From: Plenodomus lindquistii | Lineage: Eukaryota > Ascomycota > Dothideomycetes > Pleosporales > Leptosphaeriaceae | Assembly (NCBI GenBank): GCA_025504975.1 | Contig: JANUWI010000016.1 | Span: forward strand, 62,001-126,000 | Direction of reading: 5' to 3' | DNA: 64,000 nucleotides | In this document: positions 1 through 11,800 of the stretch, piece after piece | Layout: every line of letters starts with the position of its first letter | Numbering within the stretch: the stretch's first letter is position 1 | Program-made: the position numbers and the translations under genes | Notes under the pieces: model-generated | Database searches by the model: none | Told to the model about the DNA's origin: nothing | Seen by the model: the letters and a program-made list of their open reading frames with translations, nothing else

Positions 1-257
1 TTGTTAGAACATGAGGGGCACAGCCGAATATCATAAGCTGCGGCTTGGTCACGGTTGAGCCGGGCCCTCGACGTGGTCAATCTGGCTCTCACCAGTCCCT
101 ACAGTAATTCCGGCGTAGATTCGCGTAAACACGGCGTCATAGCTTGTAGATTGTCGTAGGAATCAGAGTCACTGATCGCTGCATCGACGCCTGGAGGTGG
201 TTCAACAGCACCCAAAGTGACAGGTAGTCAGGGTCTGGTGCCAAACGCTTGATTTTC

Positions 258-291
<34 letters not shown>

Positions 292-441
292 GCTTCGGAC
301 TCGGCCTCGAATCCGTTTTTCGGCCGTAGGACCCTGATTGATTGTAAAATCAGAAAGGGTCCGGTCGGTGCTTCCTTGAGATCCTTCGGCTGTGGTATAG
401 TCTCGAATGTCGACAGTAACATGGCGCGAGTGTTGCGAGGA
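1..441. other. Left edge, no gene recognised
   Basis: Sequence downstream of the broken minus-strand gene that ends at 442. It holds a T30 homopolymer and otherwise only short overlapping open frames without recognisable content. The mononucleotide run probably belongs to 3' flanking DNA. Confidence 0.5.
261..290. repeat. T30 homopolymer
   Basis: Thirty consecutive T on the plus strand. A long A/T homopolymer like this can be a polymerase-slippage tract or the poly(A) end of a retroposed copy. No retroelement reading frame was recognised beside it, so I call it only a simple repeat. Confidence 0.9.
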
Positions 442-1371
442 TTAGAGAACCCGCCTGGCTGTCTGTCGCACACCGCGTTCTTCCTCAACATCAATGATCG
501 TCTTGACATAGCCTGCGAGATCCACAAACATGTCTAATAAGAATGTCAGCTCGCTGTAGGTATGGACTGTGGCATTTGGTGTTACTCACTCTTGGCCCAC
601 CAGCGTGCAAGAGGTGACGAACTTGGGAGGTCAATGTAGCTGTTTGTGAAACGGAAGACGTTGCGGAATTGGGCGTTGTCGTAGTAGTCTTTGCTGATTG
701 TTGCTCGAATATCGCCTGCTTCAAGAATATCCCAGAAGTTCTCAGGATTGCTCAGATTCACACTTCGATTTGACCCATGTCTGCGAACATGTTGAATCGT
801 GGGTAACCTGAAAAAAATGTATTGACAACCTTACTCGCATTAGTCGGATTACTTTTGTTCTTCCAATCCCAACATCGATGACGAACGCGTTCTCGTGCCA
901 TATTCTCGACCCAGGCAGCATCTGGTCGGTTAGTGAAGTCGGGAAAGATTTTTCTCGACCAGCTTCAAGCAAGTCTCTCTATCGAGTGTGATGAGGAATG
1001 TCACGCGGGTAAGATCATCAAGGCGTCTTATTCGCGGTGCCCAGCTTGCTTCTTCTTCTTCTTGTGGGTCATACTTCTGGTGCATACGGTTTTTGCGCTC
1101 GTAACTGCCCTGCATCATGTGTTAGCACTGCTAGCAGTGTCAAATTGGCAAAACTCACATTTGCGGGCTCCTCATCATCCGCCAGCGTGAAACCCATGAA
1201 GCGACCGTTCTTCTCAATTTGCAGCCTCAATTCCTTCATCCGCTTCTCGTTCACTCGGGTCTCACCATGCGGCAGCCGGCGTTTGGTTTTTAACTGCTTT
1301 CGGAGGCTGTCCTCCTTTTTCTGAATCGCTGCTAGCAGGGGCTCATCATCGAGGCAAGCAGCAAACTGCAT
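442..1371 (-). pseudogene. Broken gene of unknown family, two offsetting frameshifts
   Basis: A coding-like minus-strand chain can be followed across three exons: 1371-1159, 1109-590 and 533-442, with good GT-AG introns between them (donors GTGAGT at both). Exon 2 stays protein-like only if the frame shifts twice: near the A5 run at 949-953 (one base too many) and near 763-766 (one base too few). Between the shifts the frame reads a plausible stretch around RPDAAWVENM and GYPRFNMFADMGQ; after the second it continues with NPENFWDILEAGDI. The chain ends after an acidic segment and a TAA. The two indels cancel, so both ends share one frame. I do not recognise the family. Start at the ATG at 1371 is tentative because upstream frames are also open. 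It could instead be a working gene carrying two assembly errors, or one with unusual tiny introns. Confidence 0.45.
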
Positions 1372-1733
1372 CGTCAAGGAGCCACAATAGCCATCCAATC
1401 TCGCGCGCGTTAACCTTTGAAGCAAGTGAGGAGACGGTTGTAGTAGGATCTGCTAACGCATTTACACTTAGCGTATGTAAGTTATACCCACTACCAAGCC
1501 CATCAGACACTAGCATAGCAACTAGAAACATTTGACCATTTCTAATCTCGTCACGGGAGGCTGCTGTTACAATAGACATAGTATAGTGACTGCTACTCCA
1601 GCACACACAAGCCGGGTACAAAGAGTTGCATACTAGAGGGAATATTCTCATTCAGCACTTGGTCGTACTCGAAGGGTATCATCACTACCTCTATCTTGCT
1701 TTCCTTCCCTCACCCCACCTCTCGATTTAATGT
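1372..1733. other. Spacer, no gene recognised
   Basis: About 360 bases between the cation-channel stop codon and the broken gene. Open frames on both strands overlap without family content. It probably holds the 3' end of the channel gene and possibly an unresolved upstream exon of the broken gene. Confidence 0.4.
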
Positions 1734-3819
1734 TCAAAACGACCCAATATTCCCCTTGGTATACATAGTCTGCCTCTTCCTCATCCGTCTCGCGTCCACC
1801 CCATCCCCCCTCCCACCCGCCAACCCCATCGCCATCCCCAGCCCACTCCCCACCGACTTATCCCGTCCGCGCCTCTCCTTCCTCCTCGCCCGATCCCTAG
1901 CCCTCCTCCTCTTCATCCGTCCAATCCACCTCTTAACCCCCCTCTTAATCCGATAACTCAGCAACACCAACACCGTAACCACCATGACCGGCACTGCGAT
2001 GATCCAAAAGAAACTATCTGAATTCCTAATGCCTGCAAAGTGTTCAAAGTTTTGTCCGAAATAGCCGACGAGGAAGGTGAGCGGGAGGAAGAAGATGGTT
2101 ACGGCGGTGAGGATTCTCATGGATTCGTTTTGGAAGGCGCCCATCATGTTGAAGATGAGGTCGATGAGGTTGTCGGCTGCGCGGCGCATTTGGTCAAGTG
2201 AGGCGGTGATCATTATGCAGTGGTCTTCTACGTCGCCGAGGTAGGTATGCGCGAGTGGGGAGATGTTGATACTACTCATTGTTTTGCGGGTGGCTAGGTT
2301 GCCGGGTGTGTTTGTTGTGGAGGAGGACGATGTGTGTTGGATGAGGGATAGGGCCAAGGGATCGGCTTTGTGGTCGCGCAGGCTGTTAATTACGCTGACA
2401 ATGGGCTGGATGGTGTTGCGGAGGATGGAGAGTTCAGAGGTGAGGAGGTAGAGGAGTTGCGAGTGGTGGATTTCGGGCTCTTCGAGGACGTCGAGTTCGA
2501 GCTCGCCCATTGCGTCTTCGTAGGCTGCTACGACGGGGATGGCTAGGTCGATGATGGCGTCGATGATGGCTTGGACGAGCATGCTGCTGTCTTGGGAGCG
2601 GCGGAGGATGGTGTCGGGGGTGCGGAGGCGCTTGAGGATCATGTCTTCAACTTCGTCGGCAGAGTGCTCGAAGAAGGAAATTACGCTATTGTCGGCGAGG
2701 AGGAAGATGGAGACTTGCTCGACGCTGACAGTGAGGTGCTTGGGGGTCAGAGCGGAGTGTTGCTCAAGGTAGACCATGCGGTCCAGGTTGTAGCCGCCGC
2801 GGTAGCGTTGGAGGGTGCGGACAGAAGTTGTGGCTGGGGGTGTGGAAATGGGCATGTCGGCAAGAGAGGTACCCTCGATCTGTTTCTCCAGGCCGTCCAG
2901 AGTGCGGAGCATGTTGTCCTTCTTTTGGCTGGCTGAGGGACTGGGTGAGAATAGCTGTTTGACTGTTTGGAGCAAGGGCTGCTTCTTCTTGTGGTGCTTT
3001 TTCTTTGGGTGCCGAGACTGGGATCGCTCTCGTGCTTTGCGAGCATGTCGCCGGCGTTCCTCTTCATCGTCGTCAGAGTCGCTACTATCCGAATCGCTGT
3101 CGACTGGCGTCCTCACCAGTTTGGAAAGGGTGAGTAGCACTGTGTGTGGGTTAGCACTGTCCGTGGTTGTACAAGGTTGACTTACGAAAGGCCTGATCCG
3201 AGTACCAATCCACCTTTGTTCGACTCGAAGTGCTCATCAGATCCTCAATCGCCAGACTATGGAGTTTTTTGTGGTTGCCCAGAGACTTGATGACATCCCA
3301 GCTGAGGCCGTTGACGTTGATCCAGCGACACGACACCCAGTCATCTTGGGGGTGGCTGAGAAAGTCTTCCAGAGTCTCATTGTCCAGTTCATAGCTTTCG
3401 ACTCTCTCGCCCGAAAAGTCGACTACGGTGATCTGGCATTGCGCGTGCAGGTTGTGGTACTTGCTTGCCGTGTCCTTTGTGGTGTCGACACCAGGCTCGG
3501 CACCGGGCTCCTGATGCTGGTATGGGCGTGTGGGCGAGGCCTCGTAGTGTCGCACGGTATGCGACCGAGTAATGCGTCGGCGGAGAGTCGAGTCGACCGA
3601 GGCGCGGTCTGGAGAGAGGATGTTGTCCGAGTTGGGTTGGGCGGCTGTAGCCGTAGTCGAGGTTGCCGAGCGGCCGCGAGTCCTCTGCGCGTCGGCGTCC
3701 ATGTGCGTGTCAAGAGTGAGGTGCGCGCGGGCGGGGTCTGGCGAGGAGGGTTCGGCATCTGTAGGGGACGCAGGCGCTGCAAAGTCGTGCACGCGCGTCT
3801 CTTGGGGGGAGGCAGACAT
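1734..3819 (-). CDS. CorA/MIT-family divalent cation transporter with GQN signature
   Basis: Two exons, 3819-3186 and 3139-1734, joined over a 46-base intron (GTAAGT...CACAG), give 679 residues. The N-terminal ~220 residues are Ser/Thr/Asp-rich and then become the CorA-type mixed domain. A highly charged DSDSDSSDSDDDEEE stretch with a Lys/His-rich block follows. Near the C-terminus are two membrane helices: the first ends in FLVGYFGQNF, the second is FFWIIAVPVMVVTVLVLL, followed by a strongly basic tail. CorA, Alr1 and Mnr2 carry Gly-Met-Asn at the end of helix 1; here it reads Gly-Gln-Asn. The family forms pentameric Mg2+ (or Zn2+) channels in the plasma, vacuolar or inner mitochondrial membrane. 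The absence of a mitochondrial-type leader favours plasma or vacuolar membrane. Family certain; ion and compartment are inference. Confidence 0.88.
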
Positions 3820-4659
3820 TGTGGTGGAGCAACAGCACAGTGAGATGTGGGTTCTGCGTCAAACTCATATGGCAGGGCTAGGTGAAGATGTGACTGAAAT
3901 TCGTAACTGTGCGGGTTGGCTAACGATAGGGGTGCCACAAGGTGACTGTGCTGGGAAAGCATGGGGAACATGTGCTACAAGACGAGGTGCAGGCGGAGTG
4001 ACAGGGTGTATGTAATTGGCGCAGCACCTTGTGCACTACTGCGGGACATGTCAAGGGGACCACGCGCACGTGGGAGGAGTGTGTAGAGACGTGTTAGCCA
4101 TGTGAAGGAGTGGCTGATGGATCAAAAGCATGTCGTCGTGGTGTTGATGTTGGGCGATTCCATGTTGGCGTTGGCATGGGCATGGGCAAACACGGTGACA
4201 CGACAGGCCAAGCGAGTCGACGCAATTGTAAGCAGCCGCAGCCGCATTGGCATTGGTAGGGAGCGGGTGCTGCAGCATCATCGCCATTATCATCATGATC
4301 ATGGCATGAATCAAGCCTGCATTGCATATGTACTGTACCCTAGAGTAGAATGAAGCAGAGCAGACTATCATCAGCAGCAAGTGGCGTGGTTTGGACGCAT
4401 GAAATTAGAAAGGGTTCGAGGCTGCCATTCACGTTGGGCGCACGCCAATTACAGCGGGGCCCGGGCTCTTGGGAGTGGAACCAGACTCGAGCCGGCGCCC
4501 ATGGCCTCTGACAGACAGCCGATTCATCGCCAGCAGCCTCACCCCCAAAGTTGCACACCCAACCCATTGCTCGAGTCCATCCCATTCCACGCCACACCAT
4601 ACCATATCATACCACACACCAATACAGATACACATACAATACACATACAACATACATAT

Positions 4660-4679
4660 ACACACACACACACACACAC
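4660..4679. repeat. (CA)n microsatellite
   Basis: About ten perfect AC/CA units upstream of the MUB1 gene, preceded by degenerate ACATAC units. Confidence 0.9.
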
Positions 4680-4850
4680 GTCCCATACCACTGCAGCCCG
4701 ACACCTGGCTGTACGAGTAGTCTGCTGCAGTGCGCGCACCCTCTAGTCCTCTTCCTTGCCACAGGCCCGCTCTTGCCCTGGCGCCGTGTCCTGTGTCCTC
4801 CCCCTAACGCCCGCCAGACCCAACCAACCCCTTCGCCCCGGGCCTGTCTG

Positions 4851-4895
4851 CTCTGCTCTGCTCTGCTCTGCTCTGCTCTGCTCTGCTCTGCTCTG
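4851..4895. repeat. (CTCTG)9 pentanucleotide repeat
   Basis: Nine perfect CTCTG units, about 340 bases before the MUB1 start codon, on the pyrimidine-rich strand. Confidence 0.92.
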
Positions 4896-5045
4896 TTGCA
4901 TCCAATAGCGCCCTGCGACTGCGACATTGCCGAGCCTGCACCACGTCTGTCTGGCTGACTGACACACAACCACACGGGCCCCGACGCCGCCGTGTCTCTA
5001 CTCTGCTCCCTCGTCCTCACCACCACACAGCATCGCCCACGCCGC

Positions 5046-5070
5046 CCTGCCCTGCCCTGCCCTGCCCTGC
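5046..5070. repeat. (CCTGC)5 pentanucleotide repeat
   Basis: Five perfect CCTGC units in the presumed 5' leader of the MUB1 gene. Confidence 0.9.
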
Positions 5071-5100
5071 CGCTGTTTGCTGTCTGGCCACTGCCCTCCC

Positions 5101-5142
5101 CGTCGCCCGTCGCCCGTCGCCCGTCGCCCGTCGCCCGTCGCC
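5101..5142. repeat. (CGTCGCC)6 heptanucleotide repeat
   Basis: Six perfect CGTCGCC units ending 95 bases before the MUB1 ATG. It is likely inside the transcribed leader, where copy-number change would alter leader length but not protein. Confidence 0.9.
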
Positions 5143-5237
5143 CGTCCACCGCTGCTGCCGCCGCCGCCCACCACATGCGACACTAGCCCTGCCGACGCCC
5201 CTCGATCCGTCTGCCACGGCACCACACAGCACCAAAC

Positions 5238-7088
5238 ATGCGCGAGGTCAACTTCAGCATCCCAAACGCCAACAAGGCATCCGTCGGCATCACCACCGCC
5301 CTCTATGACCGCCGCGCCCTCGACTGCACCTCGACTCTGCCGCTCATCAACTCGCTCAACCACCTCGCCTACCTCACCACCTCGTCTGCCCGCATCCGCG
5401 ACATTCTCACCGTCGACGGCGGCATCGAGCGCCTGATATGCATTCTCAAAGAGGGCCGCAGCAAGGACATGATGGACATGTGGAAGTGGAACCTCGCCTT
5501 TCAATGCATCTTCAACATTGGCGTGCGTGGTTCCGAAAATGTGCGCACGCGTGTCGTCGAAGCCGACATGGTGCCCGTCATTGCTACCATCCTGGACAAC
5601 TACATCAAAGTCGTCGACAAGTGCAGGGCGAGGGCCGAAGCTGAGCTGCACCGATCGGGCCGCATCAGCACCTCCGCCCGACACCACTCATCGCGCTCTG
5701 GCGAGCTAGCCTCCAGCTCTACCCACAGATCAGATCGCACACGACGAGCCGTCCCCCCGCCAATCGAGATACCACCCACGCCTGTCGAATCCATCGTAGC
5801 CGACACCACAGCCCTGTCCGCCTTCTCGCTGAGCTCTCCCCCCGAGCGAACCACATTCGCTCGCGGCCGCCCGCCTCACCACCACCACCACCACCACCGC
5901 AGCCACGAGCCTCGAGTGCCAGCATTTGGGGCTGTCGGTAACACCACCCGCAACATCGGACAGCCAATGGCCACGGCTCTGCCGTCCATGGACGCGGCAC
6001 CTGACGCTTTTGCGCTGCGACCAGTCCGAGATGCCGATCGTCTGCCGTCCATGCTCCCTGCTCTGCAAAGGGAGATCACCTCACAACCAGAATCGCCCAC
6101 TACACCAAGTGCACCGCTCGCCCGTCAGTCCAGCCCAAGGGCAGCTCTTGCTCGAACCCGTCGACGTCCTTCGATCCGGCATCAGCTGTCAGCCTCGGGT
6201 GATTCTGATCTCGAAGCACAGCAGGACGAAATGTCTACAGAGGCTGCCGCAGCCGCAGGTCCAGCTGTGAGCGAGCCCATTGTCGGCATCCAGAACAACG
6301 AGATGAACATGGCCGACATGGTCGACAGTGCAGAACTACTCGAAGGGGGCGCTACGCCTGTGCCTGTTGCCGCACGCTCAGAAGGAACCGACGAGAACGG
6401 CCAGCCTTTCAACCTCATGCACAACCTCCCTCTGGACGGCAGTCTCATCAACCCCATCAACACTCCGCCTACCAACAACGCCCACCCCGGCCTGACAGCC
6501 ATGCAGCCCGCCGTCAGTGTCGTCAATGCCAATCCCCCACCGCCATGGTACCCACGCTACACACAAGACCGCAACGCTACTGCAGGAGTCTTGGCCGCTA
6601 TGCCCCGCGATGAAGATGTCTTGATGTCTCTTCAGCTCCTCGCATACGTGTCGAAATACTGCAACCTCCGCACATACTTTCAGAAGTCGCATCTGGTCCC
6701 CAAGTTGAAGATTGGCTCGGATCTGCAGATGCTCGACGGCGAAACGTCTACACCCAAGGCATGCTGCGAGGAAGAGGAGGAGGAGGAGCTCGAGGAGTAC
6801 GAGCTCCCCGACGACTTCAACATCTTCCCATTGGTCGAGCAATTCACTGTCCGCCACCACACATCCGACATGCAATACTGGGCAAGCGTCGTTATGCGCA
6901 ACCTTTGCCGAAAAGACGACTCGCGCGGTGGTATTCGCCAGTGTGCATACTACCAATGCGGGCGCTGGGAGGAGTACACGCGGCAGTTTGCCAAATGTCG
7001 GCGGTGCAGGCGGACAAAATACTGCAGCAAAGAATGCCAGAAGAGCGCCTGGGTCTTCCACCGCCACTGGTGTGTTGCTGCAAGCTGA
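5238..7088 (+). CDS. MUB1: MUB1/samB-type MYND zinc-finger protein
   Basis: A single open frame of 616 residues. The N-terminal ~130 residues (armadillo-like, beginning MREVNFSIPNANK) match the fungal samB/MUB1 family as I know it. The middle is low complexity, with a seven-His run near residue 215, an acidic Glu tract near residue 512 and many Ser/Pro. The C-terminus is a MYND finger with the CxxC...CxxC...Cys/His spacing (QCGRWEEY, CRRCRRTKYCSKECQ, HRHWC). Yeast Mub1 works with the ubiquitin ligase Ubr2 to degrade the proteasome-gene activator Rpn4; Aspergillus samB affects hyphal growth and conidiation timing. So this is probably a cytosolic or nuclear E3 adaptor. The ATG at 5238 follows a CCAAAC context, and the family N-terminus starts exactly there. 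Confidence 0.93.
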   Translation: MREVNFSIPNANKASVGITTALYDRRALDCTSTLPLINSLNHLAYLTTSSARIRDILTVDGGIERLICILKEGRSKDMMDMWKWNLAFQCIFNIGVRGSENVRTRVVEADMVPVIATILDNYIKVVDKCRARAEAELHRSGRISTSARHHSSRSGELASSSTHRSDRTRRAVPPPIEIPPTPVESIVADTTALSAFSLSSPPERTTFARGRPPHHHHHHHRSHEPRVPAFGAVGNTTRNIGQPMATALPSMDAAPDAFALRPVRDADRLPSMLPALQREITSQPESPTTPSAPLARQSSPRAALARTRRRPSIRHQLSASGDSDLEAQQDEMSTEAAAAAGPAVSEPIVGIQNNEMNMADMVDSAELLEGGATPVPVAARSEGTDENGQPFNLMHNLPLDGSLINPINTPPTNNAHPGLTAMQPAVSVVNANPPPPWYPRYTQDRNATAGVLAAMPRDEDVLMSLQLLAYVSKYCNLRTYFQKSHLVPKLKIGSDLQMLDGETSTPKACCEEEEEEELEEYELPDDFNIFPLVEQFTVRHHTSDMQYWASVVMRNLCRKDDSRGGIRQCAYYQCGRWEEYTRQFAKCRRCRRTKYCSKECQKSAWVFHRHWCVAAS

Positions 7089-8106
7089 ACACGACACGGC
7101 ACAAACAAAACAGAACGCATAATTCCTCATTCTTGGTTTTCTTTTACACATCATCGTCATTACCCACCCTTGGATCTCATCATCTACTGATAGGAACTGG
7201 GCCGCATACTGCATGGCGCATCGAGGCTTGACTTGGCACTTTTCTCTCCACCTTTTTTCTTTTGAATTATAATCTGTTGCTCGCATGCACGCGCCGTGCT
7301 TGTGTGCTGCGAGACTTTATGAAGCGTCACGACTACTACTACTACCCCCGGATACCACACATAGCTCTCAGAATGCCGTTGCTCTTTTTTTTTTCTTCTT
7401 GTGTTCAAAGATGGTGAGGAATTTACGGAGGAGAGACATTGCAGGAGCGGAAGAATGACTACCATTGTCAGATTGGGATGTGGGATGCTGATTGATTGGG
7501 TTTCAAAAGAGAGACCCCAATACTATGCTCGTTTATTTTTGGGGAGTATTGTTATAATATTTGCACAGGGAGGGAGCATGGGAGCAGGCGTAGTTGTTCT
7601 TGTTTGTTCCGTGACGGTCAGAAGTGTAAATACAATACTCTGGCTCTTTCGCTTTTTGTTCGAAACTCAATGTGTCTCGAATGAATGAATGAATGGATGG
7701 ATGTGATGTGATGTGATGTTCTACATGCCAGCTGTCATCAGTTAGGTGTCCAAGTGAACCTTATTGTGTGCCTATACAGTTATTGGTACATGAAACAAAG
7801 CCCCCCTCATCGCACCTCTCGCCGGTCACAATTCAACATGTCACACAAGTGTAAAGTATAACTAGCACACCTCATACAGTAACATTACTTTTACTTGCCG
7901 CACGGCGTAGACAAGTCCTCCACGACTGACGAATTTCCATCCATCTCGCCCCATAGGATGTAGGCGTAGGTGTAGGTGTACCAATGAGCGAGTGGAATTA
8001 GCACAGAATAGCCCTAAAGCACAATCCCGACAAAAGTGCCAGCGCTTATGCATGGCCATATCCACATCCACAACACATGTGAGACGAACATCTGGGGCAA
8101 GAAGTC

Positions 8107-8182
8107 GGGGTTGGGGTTGGGGTTGGGTGGGCGTAGCGTGGCGTGGCGTGGCGTAGTGGAGTGGAGTGGAGTGGGGTGGGGT
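8107..8182. repeat. G-rich short tandem repeats
   Basis: Runs of TTGGGG, then GCGTG units, then GTGGA units directly abutting one another on the plus strand. The spaced G4 runs could allow a G-quadruplex; this is inference from base order only. Confidence 0.75.
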
Positions 8183-8500
8183 AACAGCTGGGAGTTTGGG
8201 GGCTAAAATACGCATAAATAGTCGAATCCGCAGTGTGGCCGAGGGCTGGGCTGGGTGGGATGGGATGGGATGAGCATGCATGCATGCATGCATGCGGGCA
8301 TTCTGCAAGTGAGGGACTGCGCATGATCATGACCAGCATTGGACTTACTATGGCTAGAATGGAACTTCGTTCGCCCGCCTTGTCGGACCGTAATTCTGGG
8401 GCCAGATGTCCATCACATCCTTGCAGGAGATAGTCTACACACATGGATCAAAAACGCACTCTGTAAATAGAATCATGCAGCAAAAAGTCTCAGACCTAAA

Positions 8501-8539
8501 GAGAGAGAGAGAGTGTGTGTGTGTGTGTATGTGTGTGTG
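8501..8539. repeat. (GA)n(GT)n compound microsatellite
   Basis: Six to seven GA units pass directly into GT units with one interruption. It lies about 270 bases upstream of the flippase start codon. Confidence 0.88.
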
Positions 8540-8807
8540 AAATGGTAGACCGGCGCGCCAACCAAACCCCACAAGACCGCACTCTTCCAAGCCGCTAGAT
8601 TGCCTATTCTGGGCCTTGTGCCCGTACCGTTACCGTGTTGGCTGCACTTGTACTTGCACTTGCACGCAGGCTGAGCCTGTGCTAGCTAAGCCAGCCGCTT
8701 TTCGCTTGACGGCTACAACGGCATATACGTACGTCTACGCTCTTTACGCCTTCACGCCTTCACGACACGACACGATTACACGTTAAAGTGGGATATGTAC
8801 GCCCGCC

Positions 8808-11800
8808 ATGTCCGGAGCTGGAGATCCCGCTGGCGCAATGAATGCTGGGGTTGGAGGTAGTAATGGTAGTGGAAGTGGCAGTGGAAGTGGGGAGGGCAGT
8901 GGTGTGAGACGAAGACACTCGGCGTCGTATGATGACGATGGTGTTGCGGCGACAAGCGAAGAGACGGATAATGCGACATCTACGCCCACGTCCACGCCCA
9001 CGTCCACGTCCACACAACCATATGCGATTCCTCGAGAACAACACGGCGATGCGAATTCTCGCGCAAGAACGTCGGCGGTCGAGGACACAGCGCGACCCTC
9101 GGTGTCGAGCGATGCGGCGCGTCAAGTGCGATTTTCGGCAGATGCGCAACGGCAGATATCAGTGGGCAAATCAAGTAGTGGCAAAGCGAGGCCTGGAACA
9201 CCGGATCTGAGCGTCGAGACGCGAGAGGTGGGTGCGGGTGGAAACACATCCCATGCCCCGATGAATCGCTCTCCGCTGTCGCCTTCGACGCGTAGTCGGG
9301 GCTACTCGCTCCGCAGTGCGCTGTTTCGCAAAAACGTTGCAAGCACGCCAGACGCAAATATCGAACTGGAAGAAGGCGTGGGTAGTTCACGGGGCAGAAT
9401 GGGATATATCGACGAGTCACGCGAACAACACAGTACATCCAAAGGTGGAGATGCAGTCGTCACTGTCACGCATACACCAGAATATGAAGCCTACATCTCG
9501 AGCGCATCCGATCTGTCCAAGACGAAATTGAGCAAGGGACCCATTGCGCTTCCTCCGCGCCCCAGCGACTGGCACACCAAGGGACGCAGCAGGAAGGCGA
9601 GATACGTAAAGCAGGTGAAAGAGCTAGCAGAACAGGCCCGGAAATTCGTCTTCAGGATCAAAGACGTGCCCCCGAGTAAAGACGGACGCCACATCCCCCT
9701 CGACGCATACCGCAGCGCCCCGCTCACCGACGAACGCACAGAACAGCCCTATACGAGTAATTGGATCCGGTCCACGCGCTACTCGGCGTGGAATTTTGTG
9801 CCCCGGCAGTTGGTCGCGCAGTTTTCCAAGCTGGCGAATTTCTACTTTTTGGTCATTTCGATTTTGCAGATGATTCCCGGGTTGAGCACGACGGGCCAGT
9901 TTACGACGATTGTGCCGTTGTTGTTCTTTGTTACGCTGTCGATTGCTAAAGAGGGGTATGACGATTTACGCAGATATCGGCTTGACAAGGCGGAGAATAA
10001 TAGGGAAGCGAGGGTTTTGAGGGCTAGTCCGTTGACGGTGGAGAAGCGCGCGAGTACGGATGGCGCGAGTACACCGTCGCCGTCACCAGAGGCGCTGCAC
10101 TGGGAACCGATCAAGTGGCAGGATATCAATGTCGGGGACATTATCAAGTTGGATCGGGATGATGCTGCGCCCGCTGATTTGGCACTGCTGCACACCACCG
10201 GCGAGAATAGCGTCGCATATGTGGAAACGATGGCACTGGACGGCGAGACGAACCTAAAGTCAAAACAGACTCCAGCACTAGTATCGAAAACCATTCTCGA
10301 CGCCCAAGACGTCCTGCGCACAACGGCCGAATTCGTAATCGAAGATCCAAACCGCGATCTCTACAGCTTCGAAGGCCGTGTTGCCGTAGGCGACAAACAA
10401 GCGCCTCTTACCTTGAACGAAATCGTCTTCCGCGGCAGTATCCTGCGCAATACACCAGACGCAATCGGCATGGTCATCTACTCGGGCGAAGAATGCCGCA
10501 TCCGCATGAACGCCAACAAGAACCCTCGTATCAAGGCCCCGGCCCTCCAAGGCCTCGTAAACCGCATCGTCATCCTAATCGTCGTATTCGTCCTTCTCCT
10601 CTCCATCTTCAACGCCGTAGCCTACAAGATCTGGCAACGCAAGGAAGACGACATGTTCTACCTCTCCGATGCCTCTGTCGCTTTTTTCCCATCCTTCACC
10701 TCCTTCATCATCATGTTTAATACCATGATTCCCTTGTCCCTATACGTATCGCTTGAGATTGTCAAACTAGCGCAAATGTTCTTTCTCCATGCCGACGTCG
10801 ATATGTATGACCCTGTCTCTGATACGCCGTGTGAACCACGTACGTCGACGATTAACGAGGAATTGGGACAAGTGAGCTATGTGTTTTCGGATAAGACAGG
10901 GACATTGACGGATAATGAGATGAAGTTTCGGAAAATGAGTGTGGGTGGCGTAGCGTGGTTGCATGATAAGGATCTTCGAGATGAGAAGAGGAAGAAAGAG
11001 GAGGCGGAGGGTAGGGCGAAAGAGAAGAAGAAGAGGAAGAAGGGTAAGGGGCCTGCGAAGATGAAAAAGAGTGGGAAAGAGGATAAGGGTGTTGGAGCTG
11101 GAGAGACGGTATCAGATGAAGACGCAGGACCACAGTGGAAATCCAACGCCCGACCCGGCAAGACGTCTCGCGAACTACGAACACAAGACATGCTCAAGTA
11201 CATGCAGCGTAAACCCCACACCCCCTTTTCCAAAAAAGGCCGCATGTTCCTCCTGTCACTGGCACTATGTCACACCTGTCTCCCTGAACTGCAAGAAGAC
11301 GGCGCAACCCACTTCATGGCGTCTTCCCCCGACGAACTCGCCCTCGTCCAAGCAGCACAAGACATGGGCTTCCTCCTGATAAACCGCGACGTCCACACCA
11401 TCACGCTCAAGATTCCCTCCACCAACCCTTCCTCTTCCTCCTCTTCCGCGCCCCTCCTCACCGAAACCTATGAGATCCTCGACGTGATTGAATTCTCCAG
11501 CAAACGCAAACGCATGTCCATCATCGTACGCTTCCCCGACGGCAGAATCTGCATCATTTGTAAAGGAGCGGATTCCATCGTGCTGCAACGCTTACGCCTC
11601 GCTACGCTCGCGAATAAGAAAATGGTGGAGATTGAGCGGCGGGCGAATGCGAGGAAGAGTCTGGATGCTCAGCGCGTTATCGCGCGTATGAGTTTGAGCG
11701 AGCGGGATGAACGGAGGAGCAGTGTTGTTGCGCCTGGTGGGGGAAGGAGGAGTATGACGCTTGCGCAGGCTGCGCGGAAGAGTCTGAGCATGGGGCGTCC

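Larger units (their letters stand above)
3820..5237. other. Divergent upstream region of the cation channel and MUB1 genes
   Basis: About 1.4 kb between two genes read away from each other. It must contain both promoters. The half next to MUB1 is strikingly repetitive: CA, CTCTG, CCTGC and CGTCGCC tandem arrays within 500 bases, in a C/T-rich leader. No longer open frame with family content was seen. Confidence 0.6.
7089..8807. other. Intergenic between MUB1 and DNF3-type gene
   Basis: About 1.7 kb with the MUB1 3' end and the upstream region of the flippase gene. It contains GAAT/GATG/TGATG short repeats (about 7680-7720), a G-rich array (8107-8182), an ATGC array (8273-8296) and a GA/GT tract (8501-8539). 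No gene recognised. Confidence 0.6.

Noticed and set aside
3259..3843. 194-codon plus-strand frame
   Set aside because: It is the reverse shadow of exon 1 of the CorA-type gene.
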